DNA of 14,150 nucleotides from DASRHY01 sp046765875 (GTDB lineage Bacteria > Actinomycetota > Actinomycetes > Propionibacteriales > Kribbellaceae), in the NCBI GenBank assembly GCA_046765875.1, contig JBKPSJ010000342.1:1-14150 (forward strand). The letters are read 5' to 3'. Positions 1 to 6,254 of this stretch are shown piece by piece. The translations under genes were made by a program, and so were the position numbers. Each line of letters starts with the position of its first letter. Position 1 is the first letter of the stretch. The notes under the pieces are model-generated. The model worked only from the letters and a program-made list of their open reading frames with translations. It did no database searches and was not told where the DNA came from.

Positions 1-29
1 CCTCGACGCTGTTCCTTCAACGCCAAGTC

Positions 30-34
30 CTAAG
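30..34. repeat. Target-site duplication, left copy (CTAAG)
   Basis: CTAAG lies immediately outside the left inverted end of the insertion sequence. The same five bases follow the right end at 1700-1704. This is the direct repeat expected from one transposition event; IS1380-family elements usually duplicate 4-5 bp. Confidence 0.85.
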
Positions 35-53
35 CCTCGATCCACCGACGGGC
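35..53 (+). repeat. Left terminal inverted repeat of the IS1380-family element
   Basis: It starts CCTCGATCCACCGACGGGC. Compared with the reverse complement of 1681-1699, the first 14 bases are identical and 17 of 19 match; differences are C/T at position 15 and G/A at position 17. Confidence 0.88.
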
Positions 54-174
54 AGCGGGAAGGTGCCCCGGCTCGGTGTTGTCGTCGGCGGGTGGATGGG
101 GGCGTGGGTGTGTGTCTGACCTCGCTGTCAGGGTGTTCCACGTTGGTTGGAGTCGGGTGGTCGCGGCTGGGTGG

Positions 175-1578
175 TCATGTGGTCGCTGGGCCGGGTGGCC
201 CGCACGCGTGGGCGAACAGCTGGGTCCAGGTGATCTGCCAGGGCCAGGCGCTGGGTAGGTGCAGGATGAGCCGCCGTGCTGAGGACGCGACGCGTGCCGG
301 GACGGTGATCAGTTTGCGTCGGATGGTTGCGGTGGTGGCCCGGGCCAAATCGGGTCCGGTGAGGGTCGCGGCGGCGCGGGTGAGGTTGAACGCGATGACC
401 GCGAGCACCAGCCAGGCGGCGTTCGCGGCGAACTTGCCGGAGGGCAGGTGCGCCAGCGCGGAGTTCTTCAGGTCGGCGTGGACCTGCTCGATGACCGCAT
501 GGCCGCGGTGGGTCTTGTCCGTGGCCACGGTGTCGAGCACGGCTGGGTCGGTGGTGGTGAAGAAGGCGTGGAACCGCCAGGTGTCGAACAGCGTGTCCTG
601 GCCCTGGTTCGCCTTCGGGTTCAGGTCGGGGACGCGGCGGACCACCAGCCGGCCCGTCACGTGGTCAGCCTTCTTCTGTCCGCTGAAGGCGATGAAGTCG
701 ATCTCGGCTACCTCCGCGCGGGAGATCCACCGGCCGGTGGTCTGGTCATAGACGGCGTCGGTGTACTCGATGGTCTGCCACGCGTCAGGTCCGATCGCCG
801 CGACGGCAGCCTTGACCTTCGGATCAAGCCGGACGGTGACCGACACGTCGGCACCGGCCCGGACCGCGGCGAGTACCAGGCCGCGTCCGTAGAGCGCCGA
901 GTCCGCGCGCACCAGCGGCTTGGCCCCGGACAAGCCTGCGATGGTCTTCAGCGCGTCGGTGACCAGCCGTTTCGCGCCGCGCGGGGAGCCGCACGAGCCC
1001 TTGCGCAGCCGCTGCGCGATCACCACCGGCGCCGAACTGGCTGTGGTGGCGGTGGCCAGCCGCGCGTTCAGCCCCCGGACTCCGGTGTATCCGAACCCGG
1101 CGCCCTGCTTGGCGTCCCGGTGCACCTCGATGACGGTGTCGTCGACGTCGACCAACACCAACTCGTCCTCGCCGGACTCACCGGAGCCCAGCAGCGGTGC
1201 CTGGGCGGCGAGCCCGGTGAGCAACCTCGAGGCGACCGCGTCAAGCTGGCGGACGTGACCGAAGGTGAACGCCCGCAGGAACGACCCCAGCGTCGAGGGT
1301 GCGTACGCGTCCGCGAACACCCGCCCCATCCCGCCGTGTCGCAGCAGCGCCATGTCATCGATGCTGTCGGCGCCGGCCACCATCCCTGCGACCAGCGAGG
1401 CCACCTTCAGCCCCGCGTTCGCGCCCTTGTCAGTGAGCACCGAAAGATGCTCCTGGGCAAGCTTGCGCAAGCCCGCGGACTCCGCGAGCGCGACCACCGG
1501 GACCAGCCCTGCCGACGACACCAGATTCGGGTCATCGAACACCGCCGACGTTGCACGACACGTGTGAGACAGTTTCAC
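175..1578 (-). CDS. IS1380-family transposase (DDE type), 467 aa
   Basis: This is the DDE transposase that would cut and rejoin the ends of the surrounding element. Acidic residues in family-like contexts are visible: LVDVDDTVIEVH around residues 142-153, LVRADSALYG around 222-231, and AVIEQVHADLKN around 361-372, where E364 is the likely third catalytic residue. The length of 467 aa is normal for the family. The start is GTG at 1578, supported by GAAGGA 10 nt upstream (plus-strand 1589-1594). The stop TGA lies 140 bp inside the left end, and there are no frameshifts. It is the only gene of the element. A long antisense frame on the plus strand is a GC-rich shadow. The call rests on motif recognition plus the matching inverted ends. 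Confidence 0.92.
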   Translation of the reverse strand: MKLSHTCRATSAVFDDPNLVSSAGLVPVVALAESAGLRKLAQEHLSVLTDKGANAGLKVASLVAGMVAGADSIDDMALLRHGGMGRVFADAYAPSTLGSFLRAFTFGHVRQLDAVASRLLTGLAAQAPLLGSGESGEDELVLVDVDDTVIEVHRDAKQGAGFGYTGVRGLNARLATATTASSAPVVIAQRLRKGSCGSPRGAKRLVTDALKTIAGLSGAKPLVRADSALYGRGLVLAAVRAGADVSVTVRLDPKVKAAVAAIGPDAWQTIEYTDAVYDQTTGRWISRAEVAEIDFIAFSGQKKADHVTGRLVVRRVPDLNPKANQGQDTLFDTWRFHAFFTTTDPAVLDTVATDKTHRGHAVIEQVHADLKNSALAHLPSGKFAANAAWLVLAVIAFNLTRAAATLTGPDLARATTATIRRKLITVPARVASSARRLILHLPSAWPWQITWTQLFAHACGPPGPATT

Positions 1579-1636
1579 TCGACGGATGTCCTTCGAGCTG
1601 GATGAGAACGGACTCTAGACAAGCCCGATTCTCCAA

Positions 1637-1660
1637 GCCCGTAAGGGCGTCCGCCCGTAA
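1637..1660. other. Hairpin and direct repeat in the transposase leader
   Basis: GCCC-gtaa-GGGC forms a small hairpin (1637-1648), and GCCCGTAA recurs at 1653-1660. Both lie between the right IS end and the transposase start, in what would be the promoter or leader of the transposase. Such elements can damp transposase expression, but no function can be shown here. Confidence 0.35.
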
Positions 1661-1680
1661 CGGCACGCTCACACAGCCCA

Positions 1681-1699
1681 GCTCATCGGTGGATCGAGG
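1681..1699 (-). repeat. Right terminal inverted repeat of the IS1380-family element
   Basis: Reverse complement CCTCGATCCACCGATGAGC matches the left end in 17 of 19 bases. The element ends at 1699, because the target duplication CTAAG follows directly. Confidence 0.88.
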
Positions 1700-1704
1700 C
1701 TAAG
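1700..1704. repeat. Target-site duplication, right copy (CTAAG)
   Basis: This is identical to 30-34 and directly abuts the right inverted repeat. Confidence 0.85.
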
Positions 1705-1994
1705 CTGTTGCCGGGCAGGACGTTGACGACGGGCCGATGAGGACCAGCACAGGGGTCAGCAGCCGCATCGGCCCGACCAGGCGATGTCCCATTCCACCTC
1801 AGCCGCGTCGCGGCGCCGCCATGGTCGAAGATCAGCGTGCCGTCGACCTTCAGGTACGACGAGCGCACGACGTTGTGAAGACGGTGTGGTCTGTCGTACT
1901 CCACGATCGTCAGGGCCATCTCGCCCTCCTGACCGATGCTCTTGGGCTGCGCCACGAATTGCGCGGTGTACGGCGGGGGTGTCGCGCGGCGCAT
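1705..1994 (-). pseudogene. SRPBCC (polyketide cyclase/dehydrase-like) gene remnant, cut by the IS
   Basis: The minus strand reads an SRPBCC-type C-terminal half: FVAQPKSIG, MALTIVEYDRPHRL, YLKVDGTLIFD and ATRLRW. This follows the pattern of small START/cyclase-fold proteins in which a substrate pocket is closed by a C-terminal helix. The N-terminal third is missing. After LRW the frame breaks: WDIA and LVGPMRLLTPVLVLIGP lie in two other frames, implying at least two lost bases. If the IS and one CTAAG are removed, the sequence continues into 1-29 as R-Q-Q-L-R-T-W followed, one frame later, by L-K-E-Q. This resembles the usual W..LK.. ending of the family. So the IS landed in the last helix. 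The substrate is unknown. Confidence 0.65.
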
Positions 1995-2051
1995 CGCCCG
2001 TCCTACGCCGGCCAGGGCACACCCTCACCCACCCAACGCGCCTGCCGCGAG

Positions 2052-2238
2052 CTGACGCCCCGAGAGCGCGAGGTGCTGGAACTGCTCGCGATCGGAGTGC
2101 CGCAACCACGAGATCGCCCGCCGTCTGGGCATGTCCGAGAAGACAGTACGCAACCACGTGTCACAGGTGCTCACCAAGCTTCAGGTCCCAGATCGCATGG
2201 CCGCCGCGCTCAAGGCGCGCAACTCCGGGCTCGGGTAA
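2052..2238 (+). pseudogene. LuxR-type (GerE) helix-turn-helix remnant, frameshifted
   Basis: LTPREREVLELLAIG is read in one frame from 2052. The rest, NHEIARRLGMSEKTVRNHVS and QVLTKLQVPDRMAAALKAR, follows in the next frame from 2101 to the TAA at 2236-2238. Joining them with one base removed near 2095-2100 gives a complete LuxR/GerE DNA-binding domain of about 62 residues, with the recognition helix in SEKTVRNHV. The N-terminal sensor, receiver or ATPase part is absent. What precedes it (before about 2035) is the divergent SRPBCC remnant. It is a leftover of a larger regulator of unknown subclass and unlikely to be functional. Confidence 0.75.
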
Positions 2239-2426
2239 CCACGCGGGGTCAGACCAGACCGTCGTTGTGGTGAGCATGGTCCTCTCGGTTCGCTTCGGTA
2301 TGGATTAGTGGTCGGGTGCGGTGTTGAGGTCGTTGGGACCTGAAACGCCACGTGTGTGAATCCGAACCAGGGCTCGCGGCGGAAGTAAAGGGCGTACCTG
2401 CTTTCCGCGAACCCGAGGGAGGGTCC
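2239..2426. other. Gene-free spacer
   Basis: No recognisable gene is seen. The 3' end holds GGGAGGG a few bases before the ATG at 2427, which looks like a ribosome binding site for the truncated signal-peptide gene. Frames covering this stretch show no family resemblance. Confidence 0.4.
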
Positions 2427-2510
2427 ATGTCTCGTCGAGGCCATGGCGTGATCATCGCAGCGGGACTACTGGTCGCCGCCGGCGTGGCCGCGTCGCCCGG
2501 TCTCCGCCCG
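2427..2510 (+). pseudogene. Truncated gene start encoding a signal peptide or membrane anchor
   Basis: ATG at 2427 is preceded by GAGGGAGGG at good spacing. It starts MSRRGHGVIIAAGLLVAAG, with a short positively charged stretch and then about 15 hydrophobic residues, as in a secretion signal or N-terminal anchor. Around 2510 the sequence switches to the 3' side of the inverted ParB fragment. The open frame then runs on only as an antisense shadow of ParB and the YihY gene, with arginine-rich, low-complexity translation. I interpret it as the first ~28 codons of a lost exported protein. The mature product cannot be identified. Confidence 0.45.
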
Positions 2511-2699
2511 CAGCGACCCGTTCGCGATGCGCACCGCACGGATCGGCTCCAGCACACCGAGGTCCTTGATCGATGCGATCAGGTCCTTGTCCGCGACCGT
2601 CTCGCCGCCCACGTTCACGTCCACGAGCAATGTCGCCGGGTCGACCTGCTCCACCCGCAGCGACGCCGGCCGACGGCGTACCGGTGGTGTGGCTGCTGC
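2466..2699 (-). pseudogene. ParB/Spo0J-like N-terminal fragment
   Basis: The minus strand reads RRRPASLRVEQVDPATLLV, then DVNV...DKDLIASIKDLGVLEPIRAVR and GSLR. This is the start of the ParB-like nuclease/partition domain found in plasmid- and element-borne ParB homologues of actinomycetes. It then degenerates into AETGRRGHAGGDQ and a stop at 2466, so the box normally reading roughly GHRRTLAA is garbled and the helix-turn-helix and C-terminal parts are gone. Upstream it is open without a clear start back to the YihY stop codon at 2700-2702, in the same frame. A GTG at 2652-2654 is the only plausible initiator. It is probably debris of an integrated plasmid or mobile element. Confidence 0.7.
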
Positions 2700-3642
2700 T
2701 CAGAGGTGGTCGGTGTCACGGACCTTCGTGGTGTCGCGCAGGTCGACGTACGGCTCCTCGTCGTCGGGATGACCGGTGGCGATCGCGCGGCCGCGTTCGA
2801 GCTCGGCGTTCAGCTCGGCGCCGAGCAGGAGCGCGATGTTGGAGATCCACAGCCAGACGAGGAAGACGATCACGCCGGCCAGGGACCCGTACGTTTTGTT
2901 GTAGGAGCCGAAGTTAGCGACGTACAACGCGAACGCCGCGGACGCCACCAGCCACAGTAGGGTCGCCAGCATCCCGCCCGGGCTGACCCAGCGGAACGGT
3001 CGCCTGGCGTTGGGTGCGGACCAGCAGAGCAGCGCGAACAGGAAGCTCACGATGACGAGGAGGACGGGCCACTTGACGATGCCCCACATGGCGAGGGCGG
3101 TGTCTCCTGCGCCGAGTAGGTCGCTGGCCCGTGCCGCTAGTGAGCCGGTCAGCAGCACCGCCAGGGCCGACGCCGCCAGCAAGACCGTCACCAGCACTGT
3201 GATGCCGATCCGGAGTGGAAGCGTCTTCCACACCGGGCGTCCCTCGGGTACGTCGTAGATGGCGTTGGCGGCACGCATGAACGCGGCAATGTCACCCGAG
3301 GCCGACCAAAACGCGGCGGCAGTGCCAATGACAGCGGTGATCCCGGCAGCGTTGCGGCCTGTCTGCAGTTCTCTGATCGCGGTGATCACGATCTGACGCA
3401 CCGATCCAGGAGTTGCCTGGCCGACGTTGTCGATCAGAGCATCGGTAGTCGACTGCCCGGCGAGCCCAAGCAACGAGAGCAAGACCAGGAGACCCCGGGA
3501 AGATCGACAGTACGGAGTAGTAGGTCAGTGCGGCCGCCCAGTCGATGAGGCCGTCCGTTCTGAACTCGCGTGCGGCGCGCTTGACGGCGGCCCACCAATC
3601 CCGGCGTCGCAGATCGGTCGGCTTGGCCGGTGGCCGGTTCAT
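2700..3642 (-). pseudogene. YihY/virulence factor BrkB family membrane protein, one frameshift
   Basis: This is an inner-membrane protein of the YihY/BrkB family, whose molecular role is poorly defined. The 5' part reads WAAALTYYSVLSIFP, a hallmark of the family. The rest follows one frame over: LLVLLSLLGLAGQ, the central FWSASGDIAAFMRAANAIYD and the late YGSLAGVIVFLVWLWISNI, with about six hydrophobic segments. Removing one G from the four-G run at plus-strand 3493-3496 joins both parts into a 313-residue protein, a normal length. The chosen start is ATG at 3642; a TTG at 3657 is also possible. No strong ribosome binding site is seen. It overlaps the end of the DUF4235 gene, suggesting they were co-transcribed. 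Either a real pseudogene or a homopolymer error. Confidence 0.82.
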
Positions 3643-3915
3643 TCCCGGCCGGGCCAACTGCCGGTCAGCCGGCGGAACGCCGTAGCACTGCCGCGGTCGG
3701 CGGCCGCCCTAACCACGGCGAAGACACCCCCTGCGCCGCAGCAGCCAGCAATACCTCACGCCAGCCACGGTTCGCATCGGTCGCCTTGGGTGCCTCCTCC
3801 TCGCCGGTGATGCGCTTCCAGATCTGGTCAAACACCGCGTGGCCAGCAGGCCGCCGGCGATGCTCACCGAAAGGCCCAACGGTCTGTACAGCAGGAACGC
3901 CGTCTTGTTCATCAT
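3638..3915 (-). pseudogene. DUF4235 family membrane protein, two frameshifts
   Basis: GGAGG stands just before ATGATG (3915/3912), and the product begins MNKTAFLLYRPLGLSVSIAG, a membrane segment. After GGLLAT the frame shifts to AVFDQIWKRITGEEEAPKA and GWREVLLAAAAQG, then shifts again to VFAVVRAAADRGSATAFRRL. Each break is repaired by restoring one base, near 3842-3846 and near 3726-3731, giving a protein of about 90 residues. This matches DUF4235: two helices around a charged W-K-x-x-T/G-x-E-E-x-P loop. It overlaps the YihY start downstream. The function is unknown. The two independent lesions favour decay, unless the local sequence is poor. Confidence 0.78.
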
Positions 3916-4390
3916 CGCCTCCGCCGCACAACGAGGGCGGAAGCGCCGCCCGCGCTCGAGCCCGCCGTCTCTGCAATCGTCGCGATCACTCGTCCCCCTC
4001 CAGTCGGTTGGCCTGACATGCCGATGCCCATCGGCTGTGCGGTCAAACCGGTCCGACGACCTCCCAAGCCTCTGAGCAGTCACGAGCGGCCGATGATCGT
4101 CCTATTCGCGTTCGGCAGCGGTACATCTGTCGAGGGCTGCTTCGCAGCCGGCCATAACGGTGGCGAGGTGATCAGGGTGAGGCGTTTGTCGTCGGCGGCC
4201 GCCACCATCCCGTCAATGCCATCGAAATCCGGATCAGCATGGTCGTGCAGGATGTGCAGCCCGTCGACGGCGACCGTGCAGCCGTTGCTGACAGCACGGC
4301 CAATAGCCGGCTCCGCGCTCGACGAAACTCGATCGACTGCCTGATGGAATGCTCGACCGACTGCCTCGATGGCTCGGTCACTTGTTGCCC
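3916..4390. other. Gene-poor stretch between the DUF4235 remnant and the CBS gene
   Basis: No gene is recognised. On the minus strand one frame stays open from the CBS region to a TGA at 4080-4082, with coding-like residues such as AIEAVGRAFHQAVDRV and AVDGLHILHDHADPDFDG, but it has no usable start codon and no family I know. It may be another gene remnant. Other open frames here are short and arginine/serine-rich. No terminator-like hairpin with a T-run was seen after the CBS stop. Confidence 0.4.
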
Positions 4391-4804
4391 TCAGCGCGAG
4401 ATGTCCTCGACGACCTCACCGACCGTCATGTTCGGCAGGGCGCGGGCGATGTCGGCTTGCGCGAGCATGCCGACCAGCCGGTGCCCGTCGATGACCGGCA
4501 GGCGGCGAACCTGGTGCGCGGCCATGGTCTGCACTGCCTTCTCGGCCGAATCGTCGGCACCGATGGTGACCGGCTTACCCTGGGCCAGCTCGCCGGCTCG
4601 GGTCTGCTGCGGGTCACCACTCTCGGCCAGGCAGCGGACGACGATGTCGCGGTCGGTCAGCATGCCCTTGAGGCGGTCGTCCTCACCGCAGATCGGCAGC
4701 GCGCCGACATCGAGATCGCGCATCTTTCGCGCGGCGTCGACGAGGGTTTCGTTCTCACCGACGCACTCGGCTCCCTCGGTCATCAGGTCACGAGCCTTTG
4801 GCAT
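4391..4804 (-). CDS. Two-CBS-domain protein, Hrp1 (Rv2626c)-like, 137 aa
   Basis: This is a stand-alone pair of CBS domains, a fold that binds adenosine nucleotides or related ligands. The first runs about residues 5-62 (MLTDRDIVV near 48-56) and the second about 72-128 (HQVRRLPVIDGHRLVGML near 97-114). It matches Mycobacterium tuberculosis hypoxic response protein 1 closely, including ALPICG and GMLTDRDIV. Cys14 and Cys39 sit at the positions I recall as the disulfide pair of Rv2626c. ATG at 4804 is preceded by GAGAGGAGAG at normal spacing. Rv2626c belongs to the DosR dormancy regulon, but no DosR-type palindrome is evident upstream here. It is intact, on the same strand as the holin/DUF3618 operon but 377 bp from it. 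The ligand is unknown. Confidence 0.88.
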   Translation of the reverse strand: MPKARDLMTEGAECVGENETLVDAARKMRDLDVGALPICGEDDRLKGMLTDRDIVVRCLAESGDPQQTRAGELAQGKPVTIGADDSAEKAVQTMAAHQVRRLPVIDGHRLVGMLAQADIARALPNMTVGEVVEDISR

Positions 4805-5181
4805 GATCGCTCTCCTCTCGCTCCGACCACCCCGTTCCCACCCGGACGCGGTCCAATCAGACTTCTACGGCGCGATGGCAGCCGGGTCGTGCCGGGGGTC
4901 AGCCGACGATGCCGGTGGCCTCGTGGGAGCTGCCGACCGGTCCCGATCACCAGGCCGAGCGACGACGAGTACAGCCTGGTGGGCCGGCCGCCGACCCGCG
5001 GCCAGCGCGGCGAGTCCGGCCGGGCGCACCGGCCGATCTTCTGCTTCTCGTCGGTTTCGCGGCCCTGCTCGCCGACCGGCTTGGACTCTGGTGAACCGCG
5101 CTGCACCAGCCAGACATCTCGATCACTCGTACAACCCGCACGTCCAACCGCTTGGACCCGCGGCAGTGAGGACTGATGCAT
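4805..5181. other. Intergenic stretch upstream of the CBS gene
   Basis: This should hold the CBS gene promoter, but no consensus promoter or DosR-like box stands out. One plus-strand frame, ATG at 4909-4911 to TGA at 5092-5094 (61 codons), has G/C-rich third positions and a hydrophobic end (LLLLVGFAALLADRLGLW) after a basic, proline-rich part. It has no clear ribosome binding site and no known relative, so I do not call it a gene. Confidence 0.35.
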
Positions 5182-5829
5182 CTAGGTGGCTTGATCACTT
5201 CCCCTCATTGTGCTGTCGCGGATGGTCTCAGCGGAGTTGCGGGTGGTGCCGGCAACGTCTTGGGTCGCGCTGTGGCCTTCGTCCCGCACGGCGCCTGCGG
5301 CGTCCTTGACGGTGTCGCGGACCTCGTCGACAGCCTGCCTGGCCGGCTCCTCGAGACCGTCTTTCATGTCACGGCCGATCTGAGCCACCTCTTGCTTGAC
5401 CGGCTCGGCGAACTGCCCACCCATGTCCTCGACGGTCTCGGCGAGCTGCTTCTCCTTGCCGGTCGCTGGCAGCAACCCGGCGAGCAGCCATCCGGCCGAG
5501 AACGCGATCACTCCGGCCGCAAGCGGATTTCCCTCGGTACGGCCCCGGATCTCGCCAGGCGCTGCCTTGGCGGTGTCGGCGATCGCGGAGCCGGCTGACC
5601 CGGCCGTATCGGCAGCCTTGCCGGCCACATCGCGGACCGCGCTCGTCCCGGTGCCCGCAGTACCCATCACGCGCTCCTTCACCCTGGTCATGGTGTGCCG
5701 GGTCCGCTCGACTCGACGGCCGACGATGCGGCCCGGGTTGACCTTCTCGTTCAGCGCGTCGGCATCGCGGCGCAGTTCGCGCCTGGTCTGCTCGATCTCG
5801 TCCCTCAGCTGGTCTGGCCGGTCATCCAT
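5182..5829 (-). CDS. DUF3618 domain membrane protein, 215 aa
   Basis: The start is ATG at 5829, preceded by AAGGAGG about 7 nt upstream, so a longer upstream extension of the frame is rejected. Residues 5-50 (LRDEIEQTRRELRRDADAL, then KVNPGRIVGRRVERTRH) are the DUF3618 signature. Residues about 60-100 are Ala/Thr/Gly-rich, about 103-121 form one membrane segment (NPLAAGVIAFSAGWLLAGLL), and 125-205 are amphipathic and repeat-like. The function is unknown; DUF3618 proteins commonly travel with holin-X proteins in actinomycetes. The gene overlaps the holin-X gene by 25 bp, indicating translational coupling, and is the last of a three-gene operon behind a SigB-type promoter. A membrane/envelope stress role is inference. 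Confidence 0.87.
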   Translation of the reverse strand: MDDRPDQLRDEIEQTRRELRRDADALNEKVNPGRIVGRRVERTRHTMTRVKERVMGTAGTGTSAVRDVAGKAADTAGSAGSAIADTAKAAPGEIRGRTEGNPLAAGVIAFSAGWLLAGLLPATGKEKQLAETVEDMGGQFAEPVKQEVAQIGRDMKDGLEEPARQAVDEVRDTVKDAAGAVRDEGHSATQDVAGTTRNSAETIRDSTMRGSDQAT

Positions 5830-6254
5830 TTCTTGTCCTCCTTGAGCTCCTCGATCGTCTGGTCCGGTACCGGGTTGATCTGGCGAAGTCGTGCCCGGCC
5901 GGCCAGGAACAGACCAACCCCGGCCACGGCCCACACGCCGGTCACGATGAGCGCTGCCCACGCCGTGTCCATCGCCGCATCCAAGGCCCAAACGACCGTT
6001 AGCGAAGCGAACAACAACACCATCCAGCCGGCGAGTCCTGCCGCCCCCACCATGCCACCACCCTTGGCGGCCTTGACGGCCTCGACCCGCACCTCGGCAC
6101 GGGCCAGGGCCAGCTCCTGCCGCATCAGCCTGCTCAGGTCGCCGGCGACCTCCGAGATCAGGCTGCCGACGGATTCGTCGGTCGGCGGCCGGGTCGAACC
6201 GGGTCGATCTCGTCCACCGAGACGGTCGTTTTCTGGGAAGTCCACGGTGCTCAC
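5805..6254 (-). CDS. Actinobacterial holin-X family (DUF1469) membrane protein, 149 aa
   Basis: It has a charged N-terminus, an amphipathic helix SRLMRQELALARAEVRVEAV at about 41-60, two membrane segments at about 68-90 and 97-119, and an acidic/basic tail. This is the layout of putative actinobacterial holin-X (holin superfamily III) proteins. Despite the name, chromosomal members next to DUF3618 genes are not tied to phage lysis, and no phage genes lie nearby. The start is GTG at 6254, overlapping the upstream stop (GTGA, 4 bp), so it is probably translated by coupling since its own ribosome binding site is weak. It overlaps the DUF3618 gene downstream. Alternative starts further inside would cut the conserved helix. 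Confidence 0.87.
   Translation of the reverse strand: MSTVDFPENDRLGGRDRPGSTRPPTDESVGSLISEVAGDLSRLMRQELALARAEVRVEAVKAAKGGGMVGAAGLAGWMVLLFASLTVVWALDAAMDTAWAALIVTGVWAVAGVGLFLAGRARLRQINPVPDQTIEELKEDKKWMTGQTS

Larger units (their letters stand above)
35..1699 (-). mobile_element. Complete IS1380-family insertion sequence, 1665 bp
   Basis: The element is bounded by inverted repeats beginning CCTCGATCCACCGA at both ends (14 bp perfect, 17 of 19 matching) and by a 5-bp direct repeat CTAAG outside. It carries one transposase gene on the minus strand filling most of its length. The 1665-bp size and single-ORF layout fit IS1380. The intact transposase, good ends and undegraded target duplication suggest a recent and possibly still active copy. 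The flanks appear to be two halves of one SRPBCC gene remnant, so the insertion hit a gene that may already have been dying. Confidence 0.9.

Noticed and set aside
448..1605. 385-codon plus-strand open frame across the transposase
   Set aside because: It is fully antisense to a transposase with clear motifs. Its translation is rich in Arg, Gly and Val with no family resemblance, as expected for a shadow frame in high-GC DNA.
3480..3510. Programmed ribosomal frameshift in the YihY gene
   Set aside because: YihY/BrkB proteins are not known to use programmed frameshifting, there is no clear slippery heptamer with a downstream structure, and neighbouring remnants have similar lesions.
4239..5309. 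Long plus-strand frames (356 and 275 codons) over the CBS gene
   Set aside because: They are antisense to the Hrp1-like gene and extend into intergenic DNA. They have no ribosome binding sites and show low-complexity Arg/Ser/Pro composition.
5805..6254. Prophage or phage lysis cassette because of the holin name
   Set aside because: No endolysin, structural or integrase genes are nearby. Holin-X with DUF3618 is a common chromosomal pair in actinomycetes.
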